Shown piece after piece: positions 16,523 to 24,067 of a stretch of DNA of 43,541 bases. Source of the DNA: Geobacter sp. UBA6802 (GTDB lineage Bacteria; Desulfobacterota; Desulfuromonadia; Geobacterales; Pseudopelobacteraceae); contig DKFG01000288.1 of the NCBI GenBank assembly GCA_002452325.1, forward strand, positions 154 to 43,694. Direction: 5' to 3'. The position numbers were made by a program, and so were the translations under genes. Each line of letters opens with the position of its first letter. Position 1 is the stretch's first letter. The notes below the pieces were generated by a model. That model had not been told where the DNA came from and did no database searches. It saw only the letters and a list, made by a program, of their open reading frames with translations.

Positions 16523-18955
16523 CTATGCGTTGGTATGAACATGCGAACCTGAGCCTGCACCGCTCTGCAGGATGGAGCTGTAGGTCTCAATCGGATCAGG
16601 GGCCTTGGTCAGAATAAACTGTCGTGCTTCAACGCTCATCAAGGAAAGCAGCTGCGGTTGAGTCGCCACCGTCCGGACTGCTGCTGTCAGCGCCTGCAGG
16701 TCTCCGGCCTTGAAGACCAGACCGGTACTGCCCGGCAGCATCAGCTCCCTGGGGCCGCCACTGTCCGAGACGATCACCGGCCGGCCTGATGCCTGGGCCT
16801 CCAGCACCACGTTACCAAAGGTATCGGTGGCGCTGGGAAAGACGAACAGGTCAGCCGAGGCGTAGGCCTGCTGCAGCTCCTCCCCCTGCAGGTAACCGGT
16901 AAACCGAGCCGGGTAGCCCTGCAGTGCCGCCTCCATCTCGGCCCGGTACGGACCGTCGCCGACGATTGCCAGTGAAAGAGCAAGCCCCTGGTCAATCAGG
17001 CTGCAGAAGGCGTCGCACAGCAGATCAAGGGCCTTTTCTTTTGATACCCGCCCCACGTACAGCAGCACTATCCCGCCGGTCAGCCCCTGATGGCGCCAGT
17101 ACCCTGCCTGCCGCCGCTGCGGGGTGAACTGATCGGCATCCACCCAGCGGGGCAGCGGTTTCATCTTCTCCAGCGGCAAACCGTGGGCAACCAGCTGTTC
17201 GCGGGTACCGACCGACGGCACCAGCACCTCTTCCATCTGGTTGTAGAACCAGATCATGTACTGCCAGGCAGCCTGTTCCAGAAACTCATCATCGGTCAGA
17301 CTGCGCACGTATTGCGGGATGTCGGTATGGTAGGTACCGGCTGCCGGAATGTCCATCAGCCGGGCAATCAGCAGCCCCAACAGCCCCATGGTGCCGGGGG
17401 TGCTGATATGGATGCGGGTGATCCCCTGCTGCTCGATATACTGCATGACCTCCAGAATCGGCGGAAAACTGAGTTTTAGTTCCGGGTACTCCGGCAACAC
17501 AAAATCCCCCACCGCCCGGAACTGTATGACTCCCTCCGGAACCGGTGCGCTGCTGGCGCTGCAGGTCAGTACCGTCAGGTTGACACCCCGATCACGGGCG
17601 GTGCTGATCAACCGTCGGATGGTGATGGCCACCCCGTTGATCTCATCCAAGGTGTCGGTAAACAGGGCTATCTTCTCTTCAGCCGGTGAGAACGGTATCT
17701 CCGGCAGCCGTTCCCTGACTGCCTGCATCAGCTCTTTTCCTTTGTGCTGATGATGAAAGGCCAGGTAATAGGGGGAGATCATCAGGTGTACCAGCCCGAT
17801 GGTGCCGGCGGTGTTGAGGTACTCGAAAAAACCGGCCCGCATGGAGAGCGACATCAGTTTGGTGGTGTAGTGGTACAGGATACGGTTTACCAGGCGGCTG
17901 GTGACCATAAAGACCTTACGGTTCAGATCGGCATCCCTGATCCCTGCCAGAAAGGCGTTGTCAGCCAGCAGTCGCCTGGCCTCGTCATCCAGCAGCTGCT
18001 CCAGGCTGCGTTCACGGCCTGGCCGGCCTTCCGGCAGGTTTTTCAGCACAAACAGACGGATCTTCTCCACAAATGAGCCTTTGTCGCTGCCCAGGTTGAA
18101 AAACCGATCCAGCAGCGCGCCGACAAAGGGGGTTGCACTGCGCCGACGGTCGCCGAACCGCTCCCGATAGAAGCTGTGGGCCACCCCGTACAGGCTGTGG
18201 GCCATGGTCAAGGGGCCGCCATGCTCACCTTCCACCCAGCTGTTGCCTGCCTGTACAGCGCTGATGAACGCTTCAACATGCTCGCCATCCAGTGTTGCGG
18301 TATGGGCCCGGGCAATGAACAGGCCGCCGTGATCATCGGAACCGGCCACAACCCCTTTGCGCCATGGTGTGCTGCCAAACGGTTCCAGGCCGTGACGGTC
18401 TGCCAACCGCTCCATGACGTCCGGTGTCAGCGAGGTGATCAGGTCGGCAGTGAAGTTGTTGAAACGGCGGGCGCGGCAGCCGTTACGGATCTCAAAATGA
18501 GAAAACAGCAGCAGGCATTTTTCGAGTATTTCAGGGGTCAACTTGTCGTTCTGGGCATACAGCGGATGGGCCAGGAAGTGGGTGATCTGCTCCTGCCGCA
18601 GGCAGGCGGTCAGCTCGTAAACGCTCTTGCGCAGCCGGTTGAGCTCTGAAAACTGTGCCTCCGTAATATTCAGTACTACGATATGCACCTTGCAGCCGTT
18701 TTCCGGAAAATGGCTGGTGATCTCACAGCTGATAAACGTGTTGGGCAGATGGGCGATCTCCAGACAGCCGCTGATAACATTGTGGTCGGTGATGGTGACG
18801 TAGTCCATGCCGCGCGCCAGGGCGGTCTGATACAGATGTTGGGGCGAGGTGTAGCTCTCCGGGCAGTTGAACTTGCGCATGGCCCAGTAGGTCGGCTTGT
18901 TGGAGTGGCTTGAGTGGACGTGCAGATCTGCTTTGAAGGTTTTCATGGAGGTCAC
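16523..18955 (-). CDS. PHP phosphoesterase-GT4 glycosyltransferase fusion
   Basis: An 810-aa two-enzyme fusion. Residues 1 to about 290 form a PHP domain: KADLHVHSSHS, DYVTITDHNVISG, ISCEITSHF, THFLAHPLY and VVAGSDDHGG give the metal-binding histidines and acids. Residues 425-800 are a GT-B glycosyltransferase of family 4, with an N-terminal Rossmann part (GVAITIRRLI, PAAGTYHTDIPQYV) and a nucleotide-sugar binding part (LLYVGRVSKEKALDLL, LAIVGDGPYRAEM, FPSATDTFGNVVLEAQASGR) containing the E-x7-E region. GT4 enzymes of this type glycosylate lipids such as diacylglycerol or phosphatidylinositol. The fusion suggests that a phosphorylated intermediate is trimmed and glycosylated. The GTG at 18955 or ATG 18946 starts it; it heads the lipid operon. 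Confidence 0.9.
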   Translation of the reverse strand: MTSMKTFKADLHVHSSHSNKPTYWAMRKFNCPESYTSPQHLYQTALARGMDYVTITDHNVISGCLEIAHLPNTFISCEITSHFPENGCKVHIVVLNITEAQFSELNRLRKSVYELTACLRQEQITHFLAHPLYAQNDKLTPEILEKCLLLFSHFEIRNGCRARRFNNFTADLITSLTPDVMERLADRHGLEPFGSTPWRKGVVAGSDDHGGLFIARAHTATLDGEHVEAFISAVQAGNSWVEGEHGGPLTMAHSLYGVAHSFYRERFGDRRRSATPFVGALLDRFFNLGSDKGSFVEKIRLFVLKNLPEGRPGRERSLEQLLDDEARRLLADNAFLAGIRDADLNRKVFMVTSRLVNRILYHYTTKLMSLSMRAGFFEYLNTAGTIGLVHLMISPYYLAFHHQHKGKELMQAVRERLPEIPFSPAEEKIALFTDTLDEINGVAITIRRLISTARDRGVNLTVLTCSASSAPVPEGVIQFRAVGDFVLPEYPELKLSFPPILEVMQYIEQQGITRIHISTPGTMGLLGLLIARLMDIPAAGTYHTDIPQYVRSLTDDEFLEQAAWQYMIWFYNQMEEVLVPSVGTREQLVAHGLPLEKMKPLPRWVDADQFTPQRRQAGYWRHQGLTGGIVLLYVGRVSKEKALDLLCDAFCSLIDQGLALSLAIVGDGPYRAEMEAALQGYPARFTGYLQGEELQQAYASADLFVFPSATDTFGNVVLEAQASGRPVIVSDSGGPRELMLPGSTGLVFKAGDLQALTAAVRTVATQPQLLSLMSVEARQFILTKAPDPIETYSSILQSGAGSGSHVHTNA

Positions 18956-19205
18956 CCGTGCGTGTTCTGACAGCGGGTGCAGGATAGCAGGGCTCTATGA
19001 CAATCAGGTTGCAGTCAGGTAAATAGTTTGGTTGTCGGATACATTTGGGGAAACGCGATAGTCGGAGAGGTATGGTCTGATGTTTGTATATAGAGTAATC
19101 CCAGAAACAGCAAAAGCGACCGATTGGCCCCCTTTTGAATTGAGCAGGGTGTCAGCGGAACTCCAGCACATTCGCAATAATCGCACATAGTACGGTAATA
19201 ATTTC

Positions 19206-19234
19206 TTTAAAGTGATATCACGACATGTTATCGT
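19206..19234 (+). promoter_or_regulatory. hicAB promoter with palindromic operator in the spacer
   Basis: TTTAAA (19206-19211), a 17-base spacer and TATCGT (19229-19234) form a sigma70-type promoter. The perfect dyad GTGATATCAC occupies 19212-19221, in the spacer, where a bound HicB would block RNA polymerase. Transcription would begin about 19240-19241, at the A of the hicA ATG. The rest of the 285-base gap from 18956 shows nothing else I can name. Confidence 0.5.
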
Positions 19235-19240
19235 CTCTCT

Positions 19241-19495
19241 ATGAACAGCAAACACCGAAAAACGCTTGAAGCCATATTCAATAACCCTGTAAACGGAAAT
19301 ATCGAATGGTCAAGGATAGAAGCGTTGCTCGTTGCTGTAGGTTGTACCGTGGTTGAAGGATCAGGTTCTTCGGTCACTTTTGAAAAACAGGGGAAACGTG
19401 CCTATTTTCACCGTCCCCATCCACAAAAGGAATCGTTACGGTACCGAGTGACAGACACTCGACATTTTCTCGAAGCTATCGGAGTAAAGCCATGA
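19241..19495 (+). CDS. hicA: HicA-type mRNA interferase toxin
   Basis: An 84-aa protein with the HicA double-stranded-RNA-binding-like fold. The motif GKRAYFHRPHP, with histidines typical of this subgroup, and the C-terminal VTDTRHFLEAIGV are recognisable. HicA cleaves mRNA and arrests growth when not held by HicB. The ATG at 19241 has no ribosome binding site and lies 6 bases after the -10 box, so the transcript may be leaderless. Its stop overlaps the hicB ATG as ATGA, so the two are translated together. Confidence 0.88.
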   Translation: MNSKHRKTLEAIFNNPVNGNIEWSRIEALLVAVGCTVVEGSGSSVTFEKQGKRAYFHRPHPQKESLRYRVTDTRHFLEAIGVKP

Positions 19496-19827
19496 ACACC
19501 ATAAAATACAAAGGATATGCCGCCCGCATTGAGTTTGACGCCGACGACCGGATTTTTGTCGGACATCTGGCAGGGATACGCGACATCGTTGGATTTCACG
19601 GGTCATCCGTTGAAGAACTTGAAAACGCCTTTCATGAAGCGGTTGATGATTATCTTGCCGCGTGCGCCAAGCTAGGACAAAAGCCTCATGCTCCCGCGTC
19701 CGGAAAAATCTTATTGCGTATTCCTCCCGAAGTTCACTCCGCTGCAATCATGGCCGCCGAGAGCGAAGGTAAAAGCCTTAACCAATGGGCGGCTCACGTG
19801 TTAGAGGAAGCCGTACACTATTGTTAA
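19492..19827 (+). CDS. hicB: HicB-type antitoxin
   Basis: A 111-aa protein with the HicB partial RNase H-like fold at the N-terminus (YKGYAARIEFDADDRIFVGH, FHGSSVEELENAFHEAVDDY) and a C-terminal ribbon-helix-helix DNA-binding segment (KILLRIPPEVHSAAIMAAES, SLNQWAAHVLEEAV). HicB neutralises HicA and represses its own operon. The probable operator is the dyad in the promoter spacer at 19212-19221. The two-gene unit stands alone between two minus-strand operons, consistent with acquisition as a cassette. Confidence 0.92.
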   Translation: MNTIKYKGYAARIEFDADDRIFVGHLAGIRDIVGFHGSSVEELENAFHEAVDDYLAACAKLGQKPHAPASGKILLRIPPEVHSAAIMAAESEGKSLNQWAAHVLEEAVHYC

Positions 19828-19956
19828 GCCTGGAAAATTGTAGGATTGGTTCCGGTATCCCCTTTGGCTGCACGCAGGCGTTGCCGGTAGAGGGCAAGAC
19901 TCGGTTTGTCCAGGTCTCAAATTACCATTTCAACGTGGTCAATCAAGCAGGGACGA

Positions 19957-22086
19957 TCATCGCAGCAGCAGACTCTCCAGCCCCAGCGTCCGCCGGATAT
20001 CCCACAAGTTCATGAAGAGCGGGTCAAAACGACCGGTACGCACCTGCTGCTCTTCCCGCTCCCAGAAAAACAGGGTGGCGGCAGGATAGAGATAGCCGAA
20101 CTGATAGGCGGTCAGGCTGGGGCGTTTGCGTGCCAACAGCTCCAGCGGATAGCGGTAGCGTGCCTCCTGGCGCCGAACCAGCAGAAGCGCCTGCTGCCGG
20201 ACCTGTGCTGCCGATGTCAGCAGACGGTTGCAGGCGGTCATGCCTCCGTCTGCATCGCGGTGCTTGACCATCAGGGCCTGCAGGGTCAGGCTGCGGTGGC
20301 GCGCCCGAAGCGCTGTCACCTGCAGTGCGGTGATCAGCTCTTCTGCCAGTGCGCGTTCTGTTCCGGCCAGTCTGCCGTGCCGGTGTAACTGCCTGACACG
20401 TTCAGTCAGGTATGCCGTCACGGTTTGCATGGCTGCAGCATACTGTTCAAGATCAGCCACCGGACCGGTGCGCACCGCTGCCAGCTCCTGCGCACCGGCT
20501 TTTTTGAGCAGCCGCCGCAGCGGAATTTCCGGATCAGGCTGAAACGGCAGGGTAAAGGGGGCCGGAAGTTCGGCAAACGGCGTGGCTGCCGCCATCAGGC
20601 GCATCAGCTCCTTGTCCTTGAGATAGTGATTTTGCAGGGCCAGTGCCTGCTGCCACTGCTGCTGAAGTGCCGTATCAGGGAACAGGTCCCAAAGCCGTGA
20701 CAACGGTCCGTCTGGCCTCTGAATACCGTTTTCGGTGTAGCGCCAACTCCAGCGGGCGATACTCCAGTCAACCAGCCAGTAGCCCCACTCCCAGCCGGTG
20801 CTGAAGGTCAGATGCCCCTGCAGCCCCAGCTGCGCCATCACGCTGATGTCATCCCAACGACTGTCAAGATAGGGGAGCAGCAACAGCGGCACTGAACTGT
20901 CAAACCCCACCCAGTAGGATGACTCCGGCCAGTACCAGGTTTCCCGTCTGGTGCGTTCTTCTCTGGCAGCATCCAGCATAAAGCGCTGGTTACGGTTGCC
21001 ATAGACCGGCGCCTTTTCTTCCGAAGCCGAATAGCACATCACGGTATGAATCAGGATGCCGCTGTCCGGGTGCAGGGGGCGTCTGACCGGTTGTGTGCCG
21101 TCCTCCTGCCGGATGACGTGGGTGGCGTACAGCAGGGGGCGTTGGTACTGTCCGGTTACCAGGGTCTCAAGGTGCCGCTGGGCCGCAGGGAGCAGCCTGC
21201 TGACCAGCGGCAGATGTTCGCCCAGCATTGATTCCAGACTGATGAAATCCCACGGCGCCTGAAACAGCCAGGCCAGGGTCTCTTCAACCTGGCGCTCGTA
21301 GGAAGGTATCGGCCGCAGCAGGGTGATGGCCTGAAAGGCCTGCTGCTGCAGCATGGCCAGTGAAATTTCTACTCCACAGCGGATGCCGCGGCTCTGGCCG
21401 TAAGCAACAATCCGGCGGATATGGGGAATCCAGGCAGTACGGTCAACACCCCGCAGCAGAAAAAACTGAAAGCTGTTCTGGCCGTTGCGGGCCAGCCAGT
21501 CCAGATAGGCAGCTACTTCTTCAAAGGCGCCGGGCCGGGTCGGGTCATGCAGCTGTTCGGTCAGCTCCATCGGATGCAGGGTGTGCAGATGGAAGCCCTG
21601 ATGCGTGAAACGCGGATGAGCCGAAAAACGGAGATTGCTGTTGAGTGGCCAGTGTCGATGGCGCGGGATGATCGTCTGCCGGGGATGGATAAAACGGATG
21701 CCCAGCTGTTCCTGCAGCAGTCCGTAGAGTCCGGCGCTGATCGCTTCCGGTGTCTTGGCGGTCAGGTGCAGCATGATCCGTTGCCCCTGCCGGCTCGAGC
21801 GCCAGGTGTATGATCGGTCAGTATTGCCGGTGGCGGCAGCGAGCGGCAGCTCTGGCAGGGTGATCTGGATCTCGGCCCGGTGTTGGTTCAGGGTAACGCT
21901 GGCATCGGGAAAAGAGCGGGACAGGAGCTGCAGGGTGTCGGTAACGGCATGCCTCGTCACCGCACGCCTGTTTAACGAATCAGGAACGATCAGGGCAATA
22001 CCGAGCCGAGCCGCTGCGGCGCTACCTGTCCAAAGATGCAGGATGAGAACGGCAAGCAGTAGCCGTAACGGTCGATTGTCGCGCAT
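19957..22086 (-). CDS. Exported glycoside-hydrolase-like protein
   Basis: A protein of about 709 aa with an N-terminal signal peptide (MRDNRPLRLLLAVLILHLWT then GSAAAA). The next ~120 residues resemble the small alpha/beta domain that precedes the barrel in alpha-glucuronidase/GH20-type enzymes (ISAGLYGLLQEQLGIRFIHP). A probable TIM barrel follows (GFHLHTLHPMELTEQLHD, DWLARNGQNSFQFFLLRG, IRRIVAYGQSRGIRCGVEIS), with aromatic-rich WYWPESSYWVGFD and a helical C-terminal domain. It probably binds or cleaves a polysaccharide in the periplasm; the substrate and catalytic acids are not clear. The ATG at 22086 gives the best signal peptide; a TTG at 22110 in the same frame is possible. The gene stands alone. 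Confidence 0.65.
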   Translation of the reverse strand: MRDNRPLRLLLAVLILHLWTGSAAAARLGIALIVPDSLNRRAVTRHAVTDTLQLLSRSFPDASVTLNQHRAEIQITLPELPLAAATGNTDRSYTWRSSRQGQRIMLHLTAKTPEAISAGLYGLLQEQLGIRFIHPRQTIIPRHRHWPLNSNLRFSAHPRFTHQGFHLHTLHPMELTEQLHDPTRPGAFEEVAAYLDWLARNGQNSFQFFLLRGVDRTAWIPHIRRIVAYGQSRGIRCGVEISLAMLQQQAFQAITLLRPIPSYERQVEETLAWLFQAPWDFISLESMLGEHLPLVSRLLPAAQRHLETLVTGQYQRPLLYATHVIRQEDGTQPVRRPLHPDSGILIHTVMCYSASEEKAPVYGNRNQRFMLDAAREERTRRETWYWPESSYWVGFDSSVPLLLLPYLDSRWDDISVMAQLGLQGHLTFSTGWEWGYWLVDWSIARWSWRYTENGIQRPDGPLSRLWDLFPDTALQQQWQQALALQNHYLKDKELMRLMAAATPFAELPAPFTLPFQPDPEIPLRRLLKKAGAQELAAVRTGPVADLEQYAAAMQTVTAYLTERVRQLHRHGRLAGTERALAEELITALQVTALRARHRSLTLQALMVKHRDADGGMTACNRLLTSAAQVRQQALLLVRRQEARYRYPLELLARKRPSLTAYQFGYLYPAATLFFWEREEQQVRTGRFDPLFMNLWDIRRTLGLESLLLR

Positions 22087-22117
22087 GGTCTCCCGGAGCA
22101 GGATCGGCAAAGAGAAA

Positions 22118-22258
22118 CCTGATTAGCGCCAATCTTCCGCTCATGGTTCGACAAGCTCACCACGAACGGAAGATCAGTCAGTTGCAAGGACAAACCCGTT
22201 CACCCTGAGCCTGTCGAAGGGGGAACGGAGGGACAGCGGAAGAAGAGCGCTAATCAGG
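22118..22258. repeat. Nested palindromic repeat element (REP/MITE-like)
   Basis: Outer inverted arms lie at 22118-22140 and 22236-22258 and match at 19 of 23 positions (CCTGATTAGCGC....CTTCCGC). Inside them are two inward copies of a short palindromic unit: GTTCGACAAGCTCACCACGA.. at 22146-22169 and, inverted, GTTCACCCTGAGCCTGTCGAA from about 22199 to 22219. The unit TTCGACA(A/G)GCTCA...GAACGG is a dispersed repeat seen in many bacterial genomes, and a third copy is at 29458-29500. It carries no gene and resembles a non-autonomous element. Confidence 0.65.
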
Positions 22259-22500
22259 AGTTTTATTGAACTGTCACTACATACGTCAGCAAACCAGTGT
22301 AAAATATCTTTCAGATCAATCTGTGCATCATGCCACAAACCTGTGCTATCTTGGCATTTTGACTTAAAAACAGTGCCCCATACCTCAACAGGTACACATG
22401 TCTTGCTGAAGTCACCGGCAGATGCTTTCTTAACCGCAAGACACAGAGAAACTGCCAGCAAACAGACAACCCAGATGCATCAGTACGCGCGTTTTTATTG
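22259..22500 (-). pseudogene. Broken cyanovirin-N (CVNH)-type exported protein gene
   Basis: The minus-strand frame reads a signal-peptide-like segment and then ASAGDFSKTCVPVEVWGTVF, CQDSTGLWHDAQIDLKDIL, which matches the first repeat of CVNH lectin domains (F-S-x-T-C, G-x-V, C, G-W, IDL-N/D). Only about half of the ~100-residue fold remains: the frame then runs into the palindromic element at 22258. At the 5' end there is a strong GGAGG near 22512, but the expected start is ATA (ATAAAAACGCG), and the leader is joined to the domain only by a frameshift at TGTTTGCTG (near 22462). Start loss, frameshift and 3' truncation indicate a dead gene. Confidence 0.55.
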
Positions 22501-22535
22501 ATTGTTCCTCCTCTCGTTCAGGTTTTTCTGTTTTC

Positions 22536-22742
22536 TCATCGTGCATTCGGCATACCAAACAGCAAGCATAACAATTTCAGGCTACTATGAGTGATCTTGG
22601 TGGCAACAGCCAACCGGCGTCCTGCAAACCGTTGGCTGTACCAAAAACCGTGAAAACCGGTTCTCTGCCAGATCCTGCGCAACAAGGTGACCATGATCCA
22701 CGGTACACACACCAGCCCCAGGTTCCAGAAGATCATCACCAA
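22536..22742 (-). CDS. Possible small hydrophobic protein
   Basis: A 68-codon frame (MVMIFWNLGLVCVPWIMVTL..) with one hydrophobic N-terminal helix followed by a basic stretch (RRIWQRTGFHGFWYS). It has no clear ribosome binding site and no family that I recognise. It lies in a degraded region between the CVNH remnant and the xylose transporter operon, so it may be a remnant of a longer membrane protein. The surrounding 22743-22885 shows no gene. Confidence 0.2.
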   Translation of the reverse strand: MVMIFWNLGLVCVPWIMVTLLRRIWQRTGFHGFWYSQRFAGRRLAVATKITHSSLKLLCLLFGMPNAR

Positions 22743-22885
22743 CTGGTAGTTGTGATTTTCAGGTTAAAGGGCCAGTTGTCATTTTAAAAAAAATATCGAC
22801 GCCATGGCTCGACGTATTGATATACCGTTGCTGCATGGCTTTGTCAGCTTCGCTACCTTTCTAGTGACGCTCCTCTGTTATACCC

Positions 22886-24067
22886 CTACCCCTTGCGCCG
22901 ACGCATCGCCACATCGGCCCAGACCGCCGTCAGCAGGATCAGCCCCTTGATAATGTACTGATAGGCGCTGTCCAGATTCATCAGGCTCATGCCGTTGTCC
23001 AGGCTGGACATGATCAGCGCGCCGATCACGGCTCCGGTGATCTTTCCTTCACCCCCCATCAGGCTGGTGCCGCCGATCACCGCTGCGGCAATGGCATCCA
23101 ACTCCATGTTGACCCCGGCCGAGGTGGTGGCGGCATTCAGCCGCGCGGTCATCACCATGCCGGCCAGGGCGGTCAGCCCGCCGAACAGCATGTAGAGCCC
23201 CATCAGGTTCTTTTTCAGATCAATACCGGAGAGCAGGGCTGCCTCGCTATTACCGCCAATGGCATAAAGCCGCCTGCCAAAGACTGTCCGCTCGGCAACA
23301 AACCGGCAGACCAGCACCACCAGAACCAGCAGCAACACCGCGTAGGGGAACCCTTCGTTAAAAATCATTACCCCGCAGACCGCCGCAATGGCCAGGGCCG
23401 TCAGCCCGATCCGCAGGCTGTCCAGCCCAAGCGGCAGCACCGGCAGGCCGTGGGCGATCAGGTTACGCCGTTTTCCGGCCTCCATCAGCAGGTAGATGAT
23501 CAGGAAGGCAATGGTCAACAGGGCGCTGGTGTCGTTGAAACTGGTGCCGTCAAAGCGGATATCCGGCAGGTAGCCGGTGCCGATCACCTTGAAGCTGTCA
23601 TGCATCGGGCTGATGGTGGAGCCGCCGGTTACGGCCAGGATGGCGCCGCGGAAGGCCAGCATGCTGGCCAGGGTGACAATGAAGGCCGGCACCTGTTTCC
23701 AGGCCACCCAGAACCCGTGCCAGGCGCCGATGGCAACCCCGGTCAGCAGCACCGCTCCGATGGTCGCAACGGTTCCCCAGCCGAAATTGACCTGTAGCAC
23801 CGCTGCCACTGCCCCGCAGAAGCCTGCCACCGAGCCGACGGAGAGATCTATGTTGCCGGTGACGATGATCAGCACCATACCGCAGGCCACAATGGCCACG
23901 GTCACGGTCTGCAAAAACAGGTTGGAGAGGTTGCGGGGACTCAGGAAGACGCCGTCGGTGGCAATGCTGAACAAGAGCCAGATCAGCAACAGCGCAGCGA
24001 TCATGGTGAACTGGCGCATATTGGTCTTGAAGAGCATCTTCAGGTTTACTGTTGTCTGGTCATGCAT
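22886..24067 (-). CDS. xylH: D-xylose-type ABC transporter permease
   Basis: A 393-aa inner-membrane protein of the BPD_transp_2 (ribose/xylose/galactose) permease family with about 10 membrane segments. Family signatures are present: IIVTGNIDLSVGSVAGFCGA, VPAFIVTLASMLAFRGAILA, RRLYAIGGNSEAALLSGID and AIAAAVIGGTSLMGGEGKIT. It forms the membrane channel of the importer encoded with xylG and xylF. Its start overlaps the end of xylG by 8 bases. No xylose isomerase or xylulokinase gene follows in the window. Confidence 0.92.
   Translation of the reverse strand: MHDQTTVNLKMLFKTNMRQFTMIAALLLIWLLFSIATDGVFLSPRNLSNLFLQTVTVAIVACGMVLIIVTGNIDLSVGSVAGFCGAVAAVLQVNFGWGTVATIGAVLLTGVAIGAWHGFWVAWKQVPAFIVTLASMLAFRGAILAVTGGSTISPMHDSFKVIGTGYLPDIRFDGTSFNDTSALLTIAFLIIYLLMEAGKRRNLIAHGLPVLPLGLDSLRIGLTALAIAAVCGVMIFNEGFPYAVLLLVLVVLVCRFVAERTVFGRRLYAIGGNSEAALLSGIDLKKNLMGLYMLFGGLTALAGMVMTARLNAATTSAGVNMELDAIAAAVIGGTSLMGGEGKITGAVIGALIMSSLDNGMSLMNLDSAYQYIIKGLILLTAVWADVAMRRRKG

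Noticed and set aside
19004..19255. 83-codon minus-strand frame in the gap before hicA
   Set aside because: No ribosome binding site and no recognisable similarity; its first codons lie inside hicA on the opposite strand.
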